NCBI GenBank assembly: GCA_041736155.1
Contig: JBGSUL010000043.1
Location: forward strand, 1 to 14,727
Reading direction: 5' to 3'
Source of the DNA: JANPLN01 sp041736155
Lineage (GTDB): Bacteria; Bdellovibrionota; Bdellovibrionia; Bdellovibrionales; JAGQZY01
DNA: 14,727 nucleotides
Part shown: piece by piece, positions 1 through 6,440 of the stretch
How positions within the stretch are numbered: position 1 is the stretch's first letter
How the letters are laid out: each line of letters begins with the position of its first letter
Program-made: the position numbers and the translations under genes
Notes under the pieces: model-generated
The model's input: the letters and a program-made list of their open reading frames with translations, nothing else
What the model was told of the DNA's origin: nothing
Databases searched by the model: none

Positions 1-52
1 CGTGGAATTTTTTATCATCGACATCTAAACCAATAAATACTACGTTCCTCAT
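1..52 (-). CDS. IS110-family transposase, N-terminal fragment (cut by window edge)
   Basis: Read on the minus strand, an ATG at 52 opens a frame that runs off the window edge and encodes MRNVVFIGLDVDDKKFH. A short hydrophobic beta strand followed by G-(I/L)-D-V-x-x-x-x-x(F/L)H/D is the usual start of IS110-type transposases, where the Asp is the first acidic residue of the RuvC-like DEDD catalytic domain. A good ribosome binding site (AAGGGGGA) sits 6 nt before the ATG, which supports this start. Only 17 codons are visible, so the assignment rests on this short motif and the context (non-coding DNA with inverted repeats upstream). It could be another protein with a similar first strand. Confidence 0.55.
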   Translation of the reverse strand, partial: MRNVVFIGLDVDDKKFH

Positions 53-70
53 GGATTTCCCCCTTTTGTT

Positions 71-85
71 TACAGTTTTACTGTA
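71..85. repeat. Perfect inverted repeat TACAGT-ttt-ACTGTA
   Basis: Six-base arms surround a 3-nt spacer, 19 bp upstream of the IS110-like start codon and just before its Shine-Dalgarno sequence. In a transcript it would form a small hairpin close to the ribosome binding site; as DNA it could be a protein site. Its function is unknown. Confidence 0.5.
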
Positions 86-97
86 TTGAGGTAACCA

Positions 98-119
98 GCC
101 CTCGTTGGCAAGAGGGGGC
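98..119. repeat. Imperfect hairpin GCCCTC / GAGGGGGC
   Basis: The arms CCCTC (99-103) and GAGGG (112-116) pair around an 8-nt loop, and an outer G-C pair can form across a 2-nt bulge. No T-run follows on either strand, so a simple intrinsic terminator is unlikely. A stem within an IS110 bridge RNA is one option. Confidence 0.4.
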
Positions 120-170
120 GTCCATTATTTCTGAGCAAAGCGAAGGACCTCCCATTAGACGTCGTGGGCC

Positions 171-1577
171 TTAAGTGTCGGAGTAGTTTTCTACGCTGAG
201 ACCGAGTGACATCTCGTGAGCGAGTGGACGACGAATGGCGCGGAAATAGGTGCGCGGAGACATCGCCAAGAGATCCGCGAGTGTCGGCATGTAAATATCG
301 GCAAAACGATCCACCTGATAAGCAAAATAACTATCTTCGTTACCAGCACGCATGGTTTGTCCCCAGCGACGATTGAAAATATTTTGGATTTGTTCGATGA
401 GTGTACTGATCTGTTGATCAATCTTCGTAATGTCATCTTGCAAACGTTTAAGTGCGGCATCGTGGTCTTTGCTGCCCTCCACCTCTTCCGATGAAAGTCG
501 CACGGCCTCTTTTTCCAGTGGGGACTTTTTCTGCATCAGTGCATGAATTTGCTCTTGCAGCGGATTGGCCTTGCCGAGATTTTTAATTTCGTCGGCGAGT
601 TCGTCGATCACCACGGCGGTACGCCATTTGCTGTCTTTTTTAAGACGGACCACGTCTCCGTAAATATGATCGCCGACATAAAGAATGTCTTCGCCGTTGA
701 GATCCAAACTTTTCTCAAAGAGGGAGGCACAACCGCCTTGATAGATTCCAGGCACTAACTTGGCGTCGTAGTTGGTAAGAGTACCATCGACGGGGTTGAC
801 CTTGAGAAAATCCTGAGTGTCGTAAAAGAAACGCGGTTTGCGAGCGCTGGTGATCACAAACTCAAACAAATCACGCCATGATTTATGCTCTTTTAAGTAA
901 GGAGTCATTGCAAAATCTAAGAGAGCCTTGGAGTAATGAAAATCTGAATTGGTGACGATAAAAAGTTTTTTGCCATGTTTTTTGTAGCGCTCAAGACCGG
1001 CGACAAGCTCGGGCTCTACAATAATATATTTTTGTAAATTTTTGCGCACAATGCTTTTGAGCGAATCATCGCGGTGGGAAAGATCCATGACAGAAATCAC
1101 ATCGTTGAGAATCTGCGCATAGTCCGGCATTTTGTGATCTGTGGAGGCGTCTTTAATATCCACCAATTGTCCGAAAAGTATCGCTACGGAGAGAGAAAAC
1201 GCGGTATCAATAGCGACAAAGTTTTTATCAGAGAGGTCGACGTACGTGCCGTGATAATCCTTTTGCTGCTGGCGATAATCAATGCGTTGGGTGCCGTGAT
1301 AGCTCACGCGAATCGCCCCATGACGACTTACTTTGAGCAAATTACCCTTGGCCGAATCAATCACGAGACCGCGAATCACGGAATTAAAATCAAATGGCAA
1401 CTGGAGGACTTGTTCGGGATATCCACGCTCTTTGACCAAACGTTTAAGGAGATGACCATGTGCCAACTCTTCAAAGGCGTTGCTGTTATAACGGATCAGT
1501 GTGTGATCCATATCAAAACCAACATATTTAATTTTTCGCATGTTGAGCGTGCGATTGGTAAAAACGTGCGACATCAT
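171..1577 (-). CDS. HAD-IG family 5'-nucleotidase (cytosolic purine 5'-nucleotidase-like)
   Basis: This 468-residue protein belongs to the HAD superfamily group typified by eukaryotic cytosolic 5'-nucleotidase II and its Legionella homologue, which remove phosphate from IMP/GMP-type nucleotides in the cytoplasm. HAD motif I is FDMDHT, with nucleophile Asp22 and acid/base Asp24. Motif II is VTNSD near 208-212, the motif III lysine is in ARKPRFF (Lys247), and the Mg-binding motif IV is GDHIYGD (Asp303, Asp308). A Lys/Glu/Gln-rich stretch at about 345-405 looks like a coiled coil, as in family members. The length is normal. The frame begins ATGATG, 2 nt after the rhodanese stop, so the two are co-transcribed and probably translationally coupled. 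Met13 (MRKIKY) is an alternative start that keeps the whole HAD domain. The substrate is inferred from the family. Confidence 0.88.
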   Translation of the reverse strand: MMSHVFTNRTLNMRKIKYVGFDMDHTLIRYNSNAFEELAHGHLLKRLVKERGYPEQVLQLPFDFNSVIRGLVIDSAKGNLLKVSRHGAIRVSYHGTQRIDYRQQQKDYHGTYVDLSDKNFVAIDTAFSLSVAILFGQLVDIKDASTDHKMPDYAQILNDVISVMDLSHRDDSLKSIVRKNLQKYIIVEPELVAGLERYKKHGKKLFIVTNSDFHYSKALLDFAMTPYLKEHKSWRDLFEFVITSARKPRFFYDTQDFLKVNPVDGTLTNYDAKLVPGIYQGGCASLFEKSLDLNGEDILYVGDHIYGDVVRLKKDSKWRTAVVIDELADEIKNLGKANPLQEQIHALMQKKSPLEKEAVRLSSEEVEGSKDHDAALKRLQDDITKIDQQISTLIEQIQNIFNRRWGQTMRAGNEDSYFAYQVDRFADIYMPTLADLLAMSPRTYFRAIRRPLAHEMSLGLSVENYSDT

Positions 1578-1579
1578 AA

Positions 1580-1930
1580 TTATTTTTCCACTTTCAGACC
1601 AAGCTCATTCCACAACATCATGCCCCCGCGCATGTTGTAGACGGATTTAAAACTATTTTCGAGCGCAAAGCTGGCGGCCTGTGCGGAGCGTGCGCCGCTA
1701 CGGCAGACAAAAACGATGGGTTTGTCGGTATTGATGTTTTCAATTGTTGTGGGGAGCTGATCGAGAGTGAGCAGTTGTGCGCCAGGAATATGCCCCAAGG
1801 GACCGGTGTATTCTTCGGGACGACGTACATCGATGATGGTGAGCTCTGCCAACTTGCTGTAGACCTCTTGCGGGTCTAAGTCAGCGACCTCGGGAAAATT
1901 CGGGTTTTCCGTTTGTGAAGTAAATTCCAT
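1580..1930 (-). CDS. Rhodanese-like single-domain sulfurtransferase
   Basis: This is a 116-residue single rhodanese domain. IDVRRPEEY (33-41) is the typical entry motif, GHIPGA (46-51) the second, and the active-site loop is CRSGAR with catalytic Cys76. The end, YNMRGGMMLWNELGL, is the usual C-terminal helix. Such proteins carry sulfane sulfur as a Cys persulfide; the physiological acceptor is not evident. The ATG at 1930 is chosen because GGAGGAAG lies just upstream (GGAGG core 5 nt away). A longer reading from a TTG at 1942 would swallow that ribosome binding site. There is no signal peptide, so it should be cytoplasmic. It is the first gene of a leftward operon with the 5'-nucleotidase and is divergent from the HPPD gene. 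Confidence 0.88.
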   Translation of the reverse strand: MEFTSQTENPNFPEVADLDPQEVYSKLAELTIIDVRRPEEYTGPLGHIPGAQLLTLDQLPTTIENINTDKPIVFVCRSGARSAQAASFALENSFKSVYNMRGGMMLWNELGLKVEK

Positions 1931-2099
1931 AACTTCCTCCAAATCGCTATTATCCTCGTTTCAACGATGAGAGCCTATTAAAATCTGCAGTTTGCTATGC
2001 TCCGCGCAACAATCCAAACAGTTCTCTAACAACGACTAGACCGAGCCCCCATCTTATGTCATCAAAGTCTCAGTGAATACAGAATGACAAGGAGCGTGT
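1931..2099. promoter_or_regulatory. Divergent intergenic region between rhodanese and HPPD genes
   Basis: This 169-bp region must carry promoters in both directions. On the minus strand GATAAT (1949-1954) is a good -10 hexamer 18 nt before the rhodanese ATG, but no convincing -35 sits 17 bp upstream of it. On the plus strand no clear -35/-10 pair stands out. The HPPD ribosome binding site AAGGAG (2089-2094) is strong, 5 nt before its ATG. I see no obvious operator palindrome. Confidence 0.35.
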
Positions 2100-3131
2100 A
2101 TGGAACAAAATCCCGTAGGTTTAAATGGCATGGATTTTATCGAGTATTGTGGCCCGCAAGCCAAAGAACTCGAAACTCTTTTTATCCGATTGGGGATGAA
2201 AGAGGTGGCAAAGCACCCCAACAAGAAACTCAAACTTTTTAAACAAGGGGATATACATTTTTTCCTCAACGAAGAAACGACAGGCTTTGCAAATGATTTT
2301 GGCAAAGCTCATGGTCCAAGTATTTGTTCCACAGGTTTTCGTGTTCACGATTCTGAAAAAGCATTTAAAACCGCCGTCGAGCGCGGGGCACGTCCGTACA
2401 CAGATTCCGCGCAAAAAACTTTTGGCGCACCGACCGTTTACGGCATCGGTGATTCGCTCATTTATTTTATCGACGATGCGTGGATTCAAAAAATCTACAA
2501 AGGCGAAATGAAAATCGATCTTTCTTCCGTCGCGCATGCGGGCAAAGGTTTGTACTTGATCGATCACCTCACGAACAACGTCCCTGTTGGCGAAATGCAA
2601 AAGTGGTGTGATTTTTACGAGAAGATTTTTAATTTTAAAGAACGTCGCTTTTTTGACATCAAAGGTTCAAAAACGGGTTTGATCTCCAAAGTGATGCGTT
2701 CACCTTGTGGAAAAATCACGATTCCCATTAACGAACCGACAGAGAGCAAATCACAAATTCAAGAGTATTTGAATGAGTACCATGGTTCGGGTATTCAGCA
2801 TGTGGCGTTGCTCACGGACGATATTTGCCCGACGATTACTCAGCTGCGCAAGGATGAGATTCCAGTTTTAGATATTCCTGCCACTTACTACGAAATGATT
2901 CCCGAACGCCTGCCACAGGTGTCGGAAAACATTGAAGAGCTCAAAAAATTGCAAATTCTCGTCGATGGAGATCACGAGGGGTATTTGTTGCAGTTGTTCA
3001 CGCAGAATTTGATCGGCCCGATCTTTTTTGAGTTTATTCAAAGAAAAAATCACTTCGGTTTTGGTGATGGAAATTTCCAAGCGCTGTTTGAAGCCATCGA
3101 GCGCGATCAAGCCCGTCGCGGATTTTTATAA
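2100..3131 (+). CDS. hppD: 4-hydroxyphenylpyruvate dioxygenase (HPPD)
   Basis: This 343-residue Fe(II) enzyme of the vicinal-oxygen-chelate fold converts 4-hydroxyphenylpyruvate to homogentisate in tyrosine breakdown. The metal ligands of the C-terminal barrel are visible: His156 in YLIDHLTNNV, His234 in GIQHVAL and Glu311 in PIFFEFIQR. The C-terminal signature FGFGDGNFQALFEAIERDQ is characteristic of HPPD and argues against 4-hydroxymandelate synthase. The N-terminal barrel (about 10-130) is degenerate, as usual. Length fits bacterial HPPDs (about 340-360). The start is supported by AAGGAG 5 nt upstream. No homogentisate dioxygenase or other tyrosine-pathway gene lies in the window. The next gene, ribD, begins 25 nt later and is probably co-transcribed. 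Confidence 0.95.
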   Translation: MEQNPVGLNGMDFIEYCGPQAKELETLFIRLGMKEVAKHPNKKLKLFKQGDIHFFLNEETTGFANDFGKAHGPSICSTGFRVHDSEKAFKTAVERGARPYTDSAQKTFGAPTVYGIGDSLIYFIDDAWIQKIYKGEMKIDLSSVAHAGKGLYLIDHLTNNVPVGEMQKWCDFYEKIFNFKERRFFDIKGSKTGLISKVMRSPCGKITIPINEPTESKSQIQEYLNEYHGSGIQHVALLTDDICPTITQLRKDEIPVLDIPATYYEMIPERLPQVSENIEELKKLQILVDGDHEGYLLQLFTQNLIGPIFFEFIQRKNHFGFGDGNFQALFEAIERDQARRGFL

Positions 3132-3156
3132 TCGTGCATCGTGCGAGGGAGCCACT

Positions 3157-4203
3157 TTGAAGGTGTATAAAAAAGGTGACGGGATTTCACAGCAAGAGGC
3201 GCAAAACCTGGCTGTGAATGTGGCACGCCAGGGGGCGGGCTTTGTTTCCCCCAACCCGTTGGTCGGTTGTGTGATTGTCGATGGCCAACATCATTTTTTA
3301 TCTTCTGGTTTTCATGCGCTCTACGGCGGGCCGCATGCCGAAGTGAATGCCTTTCGTACGCTCTCAATCGACGAGCTTGTGGGGAGCACTGTTTATGTCA
3401 CTCTCGAGCCTTGTTCGCATTATGGGAAAACTCCACCCTGTGTTGAACTTTTTTTAAACAAAGGGATCCAAAAAGTCGTGGTAGGGTTGCAAGATCCCAA
3501 TCCGCTTGTGGCTGGGCAGGGGCTTGAACGTCTCCGCCAAAACAAAATATGTGTGGAGACCGACATTGTGTTTTCGCGTCAATGCGAAGAACTCACTGAG
3601 ATTTTTCTTTATCATATGCAGTACAAACTTCCTTTTGTCGCTCTGAAGGTGGCAATGAGTGCCGATGGTTTTATCGCCAGTGCGGATAAAAAACCACTGG
3701 CCATCACCGGTGAGACGACACGGCTGTACGCGCGGGAATTGCGTGCACAGTATGATGCCACGCTCATCGGCGCAGAAACATTTTTGCAAGATGATCCGCT
3801 TCTCGATTTTCGCGGCACTCCGTGGCAGGGTCAAAAGGATCCGCGCGTGGTGATTCTCGATCCACACGGTCGTGCAGAAGAATTTTTTCCACGATCAAAA
3901 ATGGCGACATCGTTGAAAAGAGAAAACCTTTATTTCGTAAAGAGCATTGAGAGAACTTCGCTTCAGGAAATTTACCAAAACCAAATTTATTCTCTCTACG
4001 TGGAGGGGGGAGCGCAAACTCACAGACTGTTTGTGGAACAAAAACTCTTCCAGAAGCTGTACTGTTTTATCGCCGCTCAAAAGCAGGGCTCAGGACTCCC
4101 GTGGTTGTGGCGCCCATCGGAGCTTGCACAGGACTTGATTGTGCTCGCTACCCAACAGATTGGTTCTGACCACCTCACTACCTATACCCCTCGTCACAAT
4201 TAG
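3157..4203 (+). CDS. ribD: RibD, bifunctional riboflavin deaminase/reductase
   Basis: RibD performs the second and third steps of riboflavin synthesis: deamination of the pyrimidinone, then NADPH-dependent reduction of its ribosyl side chain. The N-terminal deaminase domain carries the zinc site His60-Ala-Glu62 and Pro-Cys86-Ser-His...Cys95. It also has the typical SPNPLVGCVIV. The reductase domain starts near 155 (KVAMSADGFIA) and includes YVEGGAQTH. The frame is open well back into the HPPD gene, but no homology lies there. I place the start at the TTG at 3157 because GAGGGA (3145-3150) precedes it by 6 nt, giving 348 residues, close to the family norm. No other rib genes and no FMN riboswitch are seen nearby. 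It is followed by a strong inverted repeat. Confidence 0.92.
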   Translation: MKVYKKGDGISQQEAQNLAVNVARQGAGFVSPNPLVGCVIVDGQHHFLSSGFHALYGGPHAEVNAFRTLSIDELVGSTVYVTLEPCSHYGKTPPCVELFLNKGIQKVVVGLQDPNPLVAGQGLERLRQNKICVETDIVFSRQCEELTEIFLYHMQYKLPFVALKVAMSADGFIASADKKPLAITGETTRLYARELRAQYDATLIGAETFLQDDPLLDFRGTPWQGQKDPRVVILDPHGRAEEFFPRSKMATSLKRENLYFVKSIERTSLQEIYQNQIYSLYVEGGAQTHRLFVEQKLFQKLYCFIAAQKQGSGLPWLWRPSELAQDLIVLATQQIGSDHLTTYTPRHN

Positions 4204-4206
4204 GTA

Positions 4207-4251
4207 CGCCGATACTTTTTGCGACCAACTGAGTCGCAAAAAGTATCGGCG
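4207..4251. repeat. Perfect 19-bp inverted repeat between ribD and bioB (hairpin; terminator or dispersed repeat)
   Basis: The arms CGCCGATACTTTTTGCGAC (4207-4225) and its exact complement (4233-4251) flank a 7-nt spacer CAACTGA. The repeat starts 3 nt after the ribD stop. A hairpin this long could stop transcription, but only a short broken T-run (CACTTTTCT, 4252-4260) follows. A related half-copy, CACTTTTCTGCGAC, comes directly afterwards (about 4252-4264), which looks more like a repetitive unit than a plain terminator. Whether it separates ribD from the bio genes cannot be decided from sequence alone. Confidence 0.8.
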
Positions 4252-4277
4252 CACTTTTCTGCGACGCCGCGCGCGTG

Positions 4278-4306
4278 TTGCTCTCCTAGAGGGCATGAAT
4301 TATAGC
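4278..4306 (+). promoter_or_regulatory. Weak candidate promoter for the biotin operon
   Basis: TTGCTC (4278-4283) and TATAGC (4301-4306) are spaced by 17 bp and loosely resemble -35 and -10 boxes. A transcript starting about 7 nt downstream would begin at or near the ATG at 4313, making bioB nearly leaderless, in line with the lack of a ribosome binding site there. The hexamers are weak matches. No BirA-type operator (TTGTAAACC/GGTTTACAA) is seen. Confidence 0.25.
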
Positions 4307-4312
4307 TGTGAC

Positions 4313-5317
4313 ATGCAAAAATACACTACGGACCAAGCTCTCGAACTCTATCGTAAACCACTCTTTGAACTGATGTATCAGGCGCACGCTGTTCATCGCG
4401 AACACCAGCCGGAAAATCATATTCAAAAATGCAGTCTGCTCTCCATCAAAACGGGTGGGTGTCCCGAAGATTGTTCGTACTGTCCACAATCCGCACATTA
4501 CAAAACAGGTCTCAACAAACAAGGCTTGATGGACATGGACGAAGTGAAAACTGCTTTGGACGATGCCAAGGCTCAAGGCGCAGAACGTTTTTGCATGGGC
4601 GCCGCTTGGCGTGAAGTCAAAGACGGAGCACAATTTGAGCAAGTGCTCGACATGGTTCGCATGGTGAAACATGCGGGCATGGAAGCGTGTGTGACTTTGG
4701 GGATGCTGACGGACAAACAAGCTCAGCGCCTTAAAGAGGCGGGTCTGGATGCTTATAATCACAATCTCGATTCATCCCGCGAATTTTATGACAAGATTAT
4801 TTCTACGAGAACCTACGATGATCGTTTACAAACCTTACGCAACGTCCGCGAGGCGGGGATCACCATTTGCAGTGGTGGCATCATCGGCATGGGCGAAACA
4901 GATCGCGATCGCAGCGCAATGTTGGTGGAGCTTGCCAACATGAATCCTCAGCCAGAATCGGTACCGATTAACCTTTTGATTCCTGTGGAAGGAACACCTC
5001 TCGCTCAACAAGAGCCAGTGGATGTTTTTGATCTGGTTCGCTGTATTGCGGTGGCACGAATCCTTATGCCAAAATCAAAAGTGCGTTTATCAGCGGGGCG
5101 GATCAATTTGTCGCGTGAAGGACAAGCGTTGGCCTTTTTTGCCGGCGCAAACTCCATCTTCCTTGGCGAAAAACTTTTAACTCGCGACAATCCTGAAACT
5201 CGCGAAGACCAAAAACTTTTTGCTGACCTCGGTGTGCATTTTTCTTCTTCGGAGAAGCCGATGGAAAAGGCTGCGGTCCCATTGTTAATGGCTGATGCGC
5301 CTGCGGCCCCTCACTGA
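4313..5317 (+). CDS. bioB: Biotin synthase BioB
   Basis: This radical SAM enzyme inserts sulfur into dethiobiotin to give biotin. The [4Fe-4S] motif CPEDCSYC (Cys50, Cys54, Cys57) is intact. The [2Fe-2S] cluster ligands are also present: Cys in RFCMGAAWR, Cys in EACVTLGML, Cys in ITICSGGIIGMGE and Arg in VRLSAGRINLS. The N-terminal alignment LSIKTGGCPEDC matches the family throughout. The start is uncertain: ATG 4313 gives 334 residues, three fewer than E. coli before the first conserved block. ATG 4295 adds six residues and has AGAGGG only 1 nt upstream, too close for normal use. The frame is open further upstream through the inverted repeat, without homology. The stop is 1 nt before the preferred bioF ATG. 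Confidence 0.95.
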   Translation: MQKYTTDQALELYRKPLFELMYQAHAVHREHQPENHIQKCSLLSIKTGGCPEDCSYCPQSAHYKTGLNKQGLMDMDEVKTALDDAKAQGAERFCMGAAWREVKDGAQFEQVLDMVRMVKHAGMEACVTLGMLTDKQAQRLKEAGLDAYNHNLDSSREFYDKIISTRTYDDRLQTLRNVREAGITICSGGIIGMGETDRDRSAMLVELANMNPQPESVPINLLIPVEGTPLAQQEPVDVFDLVRCIAVARILMPKSKVRLSAGRINLSREGQALAFFAGANSIFLGEKLLTRDNPETREDQKLFADLGVHFSSSEKPMEKAAVPLLMADAPAAPH

Positions 5318-5318
5318 A

Positions 5319-6440
5319 ATGAAGTCGATTCATTTTCTCCAGAAGTTGCAGGAGCGGGAAGAGCAAGGGCTGACCAGAACCCTCTCCGCCCCTCAGGGGA
5401 TTGATTTTTGCTCCAATGATTATTTATCTTTTGCAAGCGATGCTGTTTTACAAAAGCGAATTTACGAAAATTTACAGAATGTTCCCAGTGGCAGTACAAG
5501 TTCGCGTTTGATTCGTGGACAGCATGCATGGTTGGTAGAAGTAGAGACACAGTTGGCCTTGTGGTCCTCACGCGAGTCCGCGCTCTTTTTTGCTTCGGGG
5601 TATCAAGCCAATGTGGCTGTGATGTCCACAGTGCTTGACGAAAACACTGTAGTCTTTTCCGATGAGTCAAACCATGCGTCGATTGTCGATGGCATCCGCT
5701 TATCGAAAAGTGAAAAAGTTGTTTTTACTCACAATGATCTCAATGATTTGGAAGAAAAATTAAATTCAGCTCCTCAGAAAAAAATTAAAATTGTGGTGGT
5801 GGAGAGTCTCTATAGTATGAAGGGAGACCGTGCTCCACTGAAAGAACTCTGCGAACTCTGTCAAAAAAAAGGCGCGCAGTTGATTGTGGATGAAGCCCAC
5901 GCGACGGGACTTTATGGTGCTGGACTTGTGCAGCAGGGGAATCTTCAGGCGCAGGTTTTAATGACTATACACTGTGCCGGGAAAGCCCTCGGTGTGTCTG
6001 GAGCCTGGGTGGCGTGTGATCAAATTATGAAAGACTATTTTATTAATTTCTGTCGTCCGTTGATCTATTCCACGGCGGTTTCGCCTTTGATTACAGTGGC
6101 ACTTTCGACTGCGCTTGAGCATTGGCAAAGTGTCGGAGAAGAGCGTGCGTTGGTCTGTTTGGAAAAAGCTCGAGACCTTAAAAAGCAACTGTCTGTGTTT
6201 CTTGATAGCGCCATCTTAAGCGGAGATGGTCCGATCCTTTATATGAATTTTTCTGACAATTTGTCGGCTATGAGTTGGTCTCAGTATTTGCAATCCTATG
6301 GATTGGATGTTCGAGCCATTCGGTATCCGACGGTTCCACGTGATCAGGCGGGCTTGCGACTCTCGATGCATGCCAATCAAGCGCCAGAGGATCTCAAAAA
6401 GTTGGTGCGAGCTTTTAAAGAGAGAATCTTGCAATGTTAA
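5319..6440 (+). CDS. bioF: 8-amino-7-oxononanoate synthase BioF
   Basis: BioF is a PLP enzyme of the alpha-oxoamine synthase family. It condenses a pimeloyl thioester with L-alanine to give KAPA, the first committed step of biotin ring assembly. Visible features are CSNDYLSFA near the N-terminus, SGSTSSRLIRG, FASGYQAN, SNHASIVDG (PLP-stacking His), DEAHATGLYG (PLP-binding Asp and His) and HCAGKALGVSGAW, with the Schiff-base lysine at about 222. The ATG at 5319 follows the bioB stop by 1 nt and gives 373 residues, a normal length. An upstream ATG at 5295 overlapping bioB is possible, but the added residues match nothing. The gene overlaps bioDA by 7 nt, so translation is probably coupled. No separate ribosome binding site is obvious. 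Confidence 0.94.
   Translation: MKSIHFLQKLQEREEQGLTRTLSAPQGIDFCSNDYLSFASDAVLQKRIYENLQNVPSGSTSSRLIRGQHAWLVEVETQLALWSSRESALFFASGYQANVAVMSTVLDENTVVFSDESNHASIVDGIRLSKSEKVVFTHNDLNDLEEKLNSAPQKKIKIVVVESLYSMKGDRAPLKELCELCQKKGAQLIVDEAHATGLYGAGLVQQGNLQAQVLMTIHCAGKALGVSGAWVACDQIMKDYFINFCRPLIYSTAVSPLITVALSTALEHWQSVGEERALVCLEKARDLKKQLSVFLDSAILSGDGPILYMNFSDNLSAMSWSQYLQSYGLDVRAIRYPTVPRDQAGLRLSMHANQAPEDLKKLVRAFKERILQC

Larger units (their letters stand above)
53..170 (-). other. Non-coding stretch upstream of the IS110-like gene; possible left end / bridge RNA region
   Basis: These 118 bp lie between the putative transposase start and the stop codon of the 5'-nucleotidase gene and hold no convincing ORF. 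They contain two inverted repeats (71-85 and 98-119). In the IS110 group the DNA upstream of the transposase carries the left end and encodes a structured bridge RNA that specifies target and donor DNA. The position and fold potential here agree with that, but the element boundary and the RNA loops cannot be identified from one copy. The stretch could also hold a terminator for the leftward 5'-nucleotidase operon, although no T-run follows either hairpin. Confidence 0.35.

Noticed and set aside
1074..1640. 188-residue plus-strand open frame
   Set aside because: It is antisense to the HAD 5'-nucleotidase and rhodanese genes, whose motifs are clear, and shows no recognisable family or ribosome binding site.
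2287..2600. Small frames inside the HPPD gene on both strands
   Set aside because: They are shadows of a gene with intact catalytic residues.
3028..3156. N-terminal extension of ribD overlapping the HPPD gene
   Set aside because: The extra residues match nothing in RibD and are an out-of-frame reading of the HPPD C-terminus; TTG 3157 has a well-placed ribosome binding site.
3132..3156. FMN riboswitch or other leader before ribD
   Set aside because: The gap to HPPD is only 25 nt, far too short for an FMN element, and no conserved motif is present.
4139..4312. Long upstream extension of the bioB frame through the inverted repeat
   Set aside because: BioB homology begins after ATG 4313, and the added residues are basic and unlike BioB; the open frame is probably chance.
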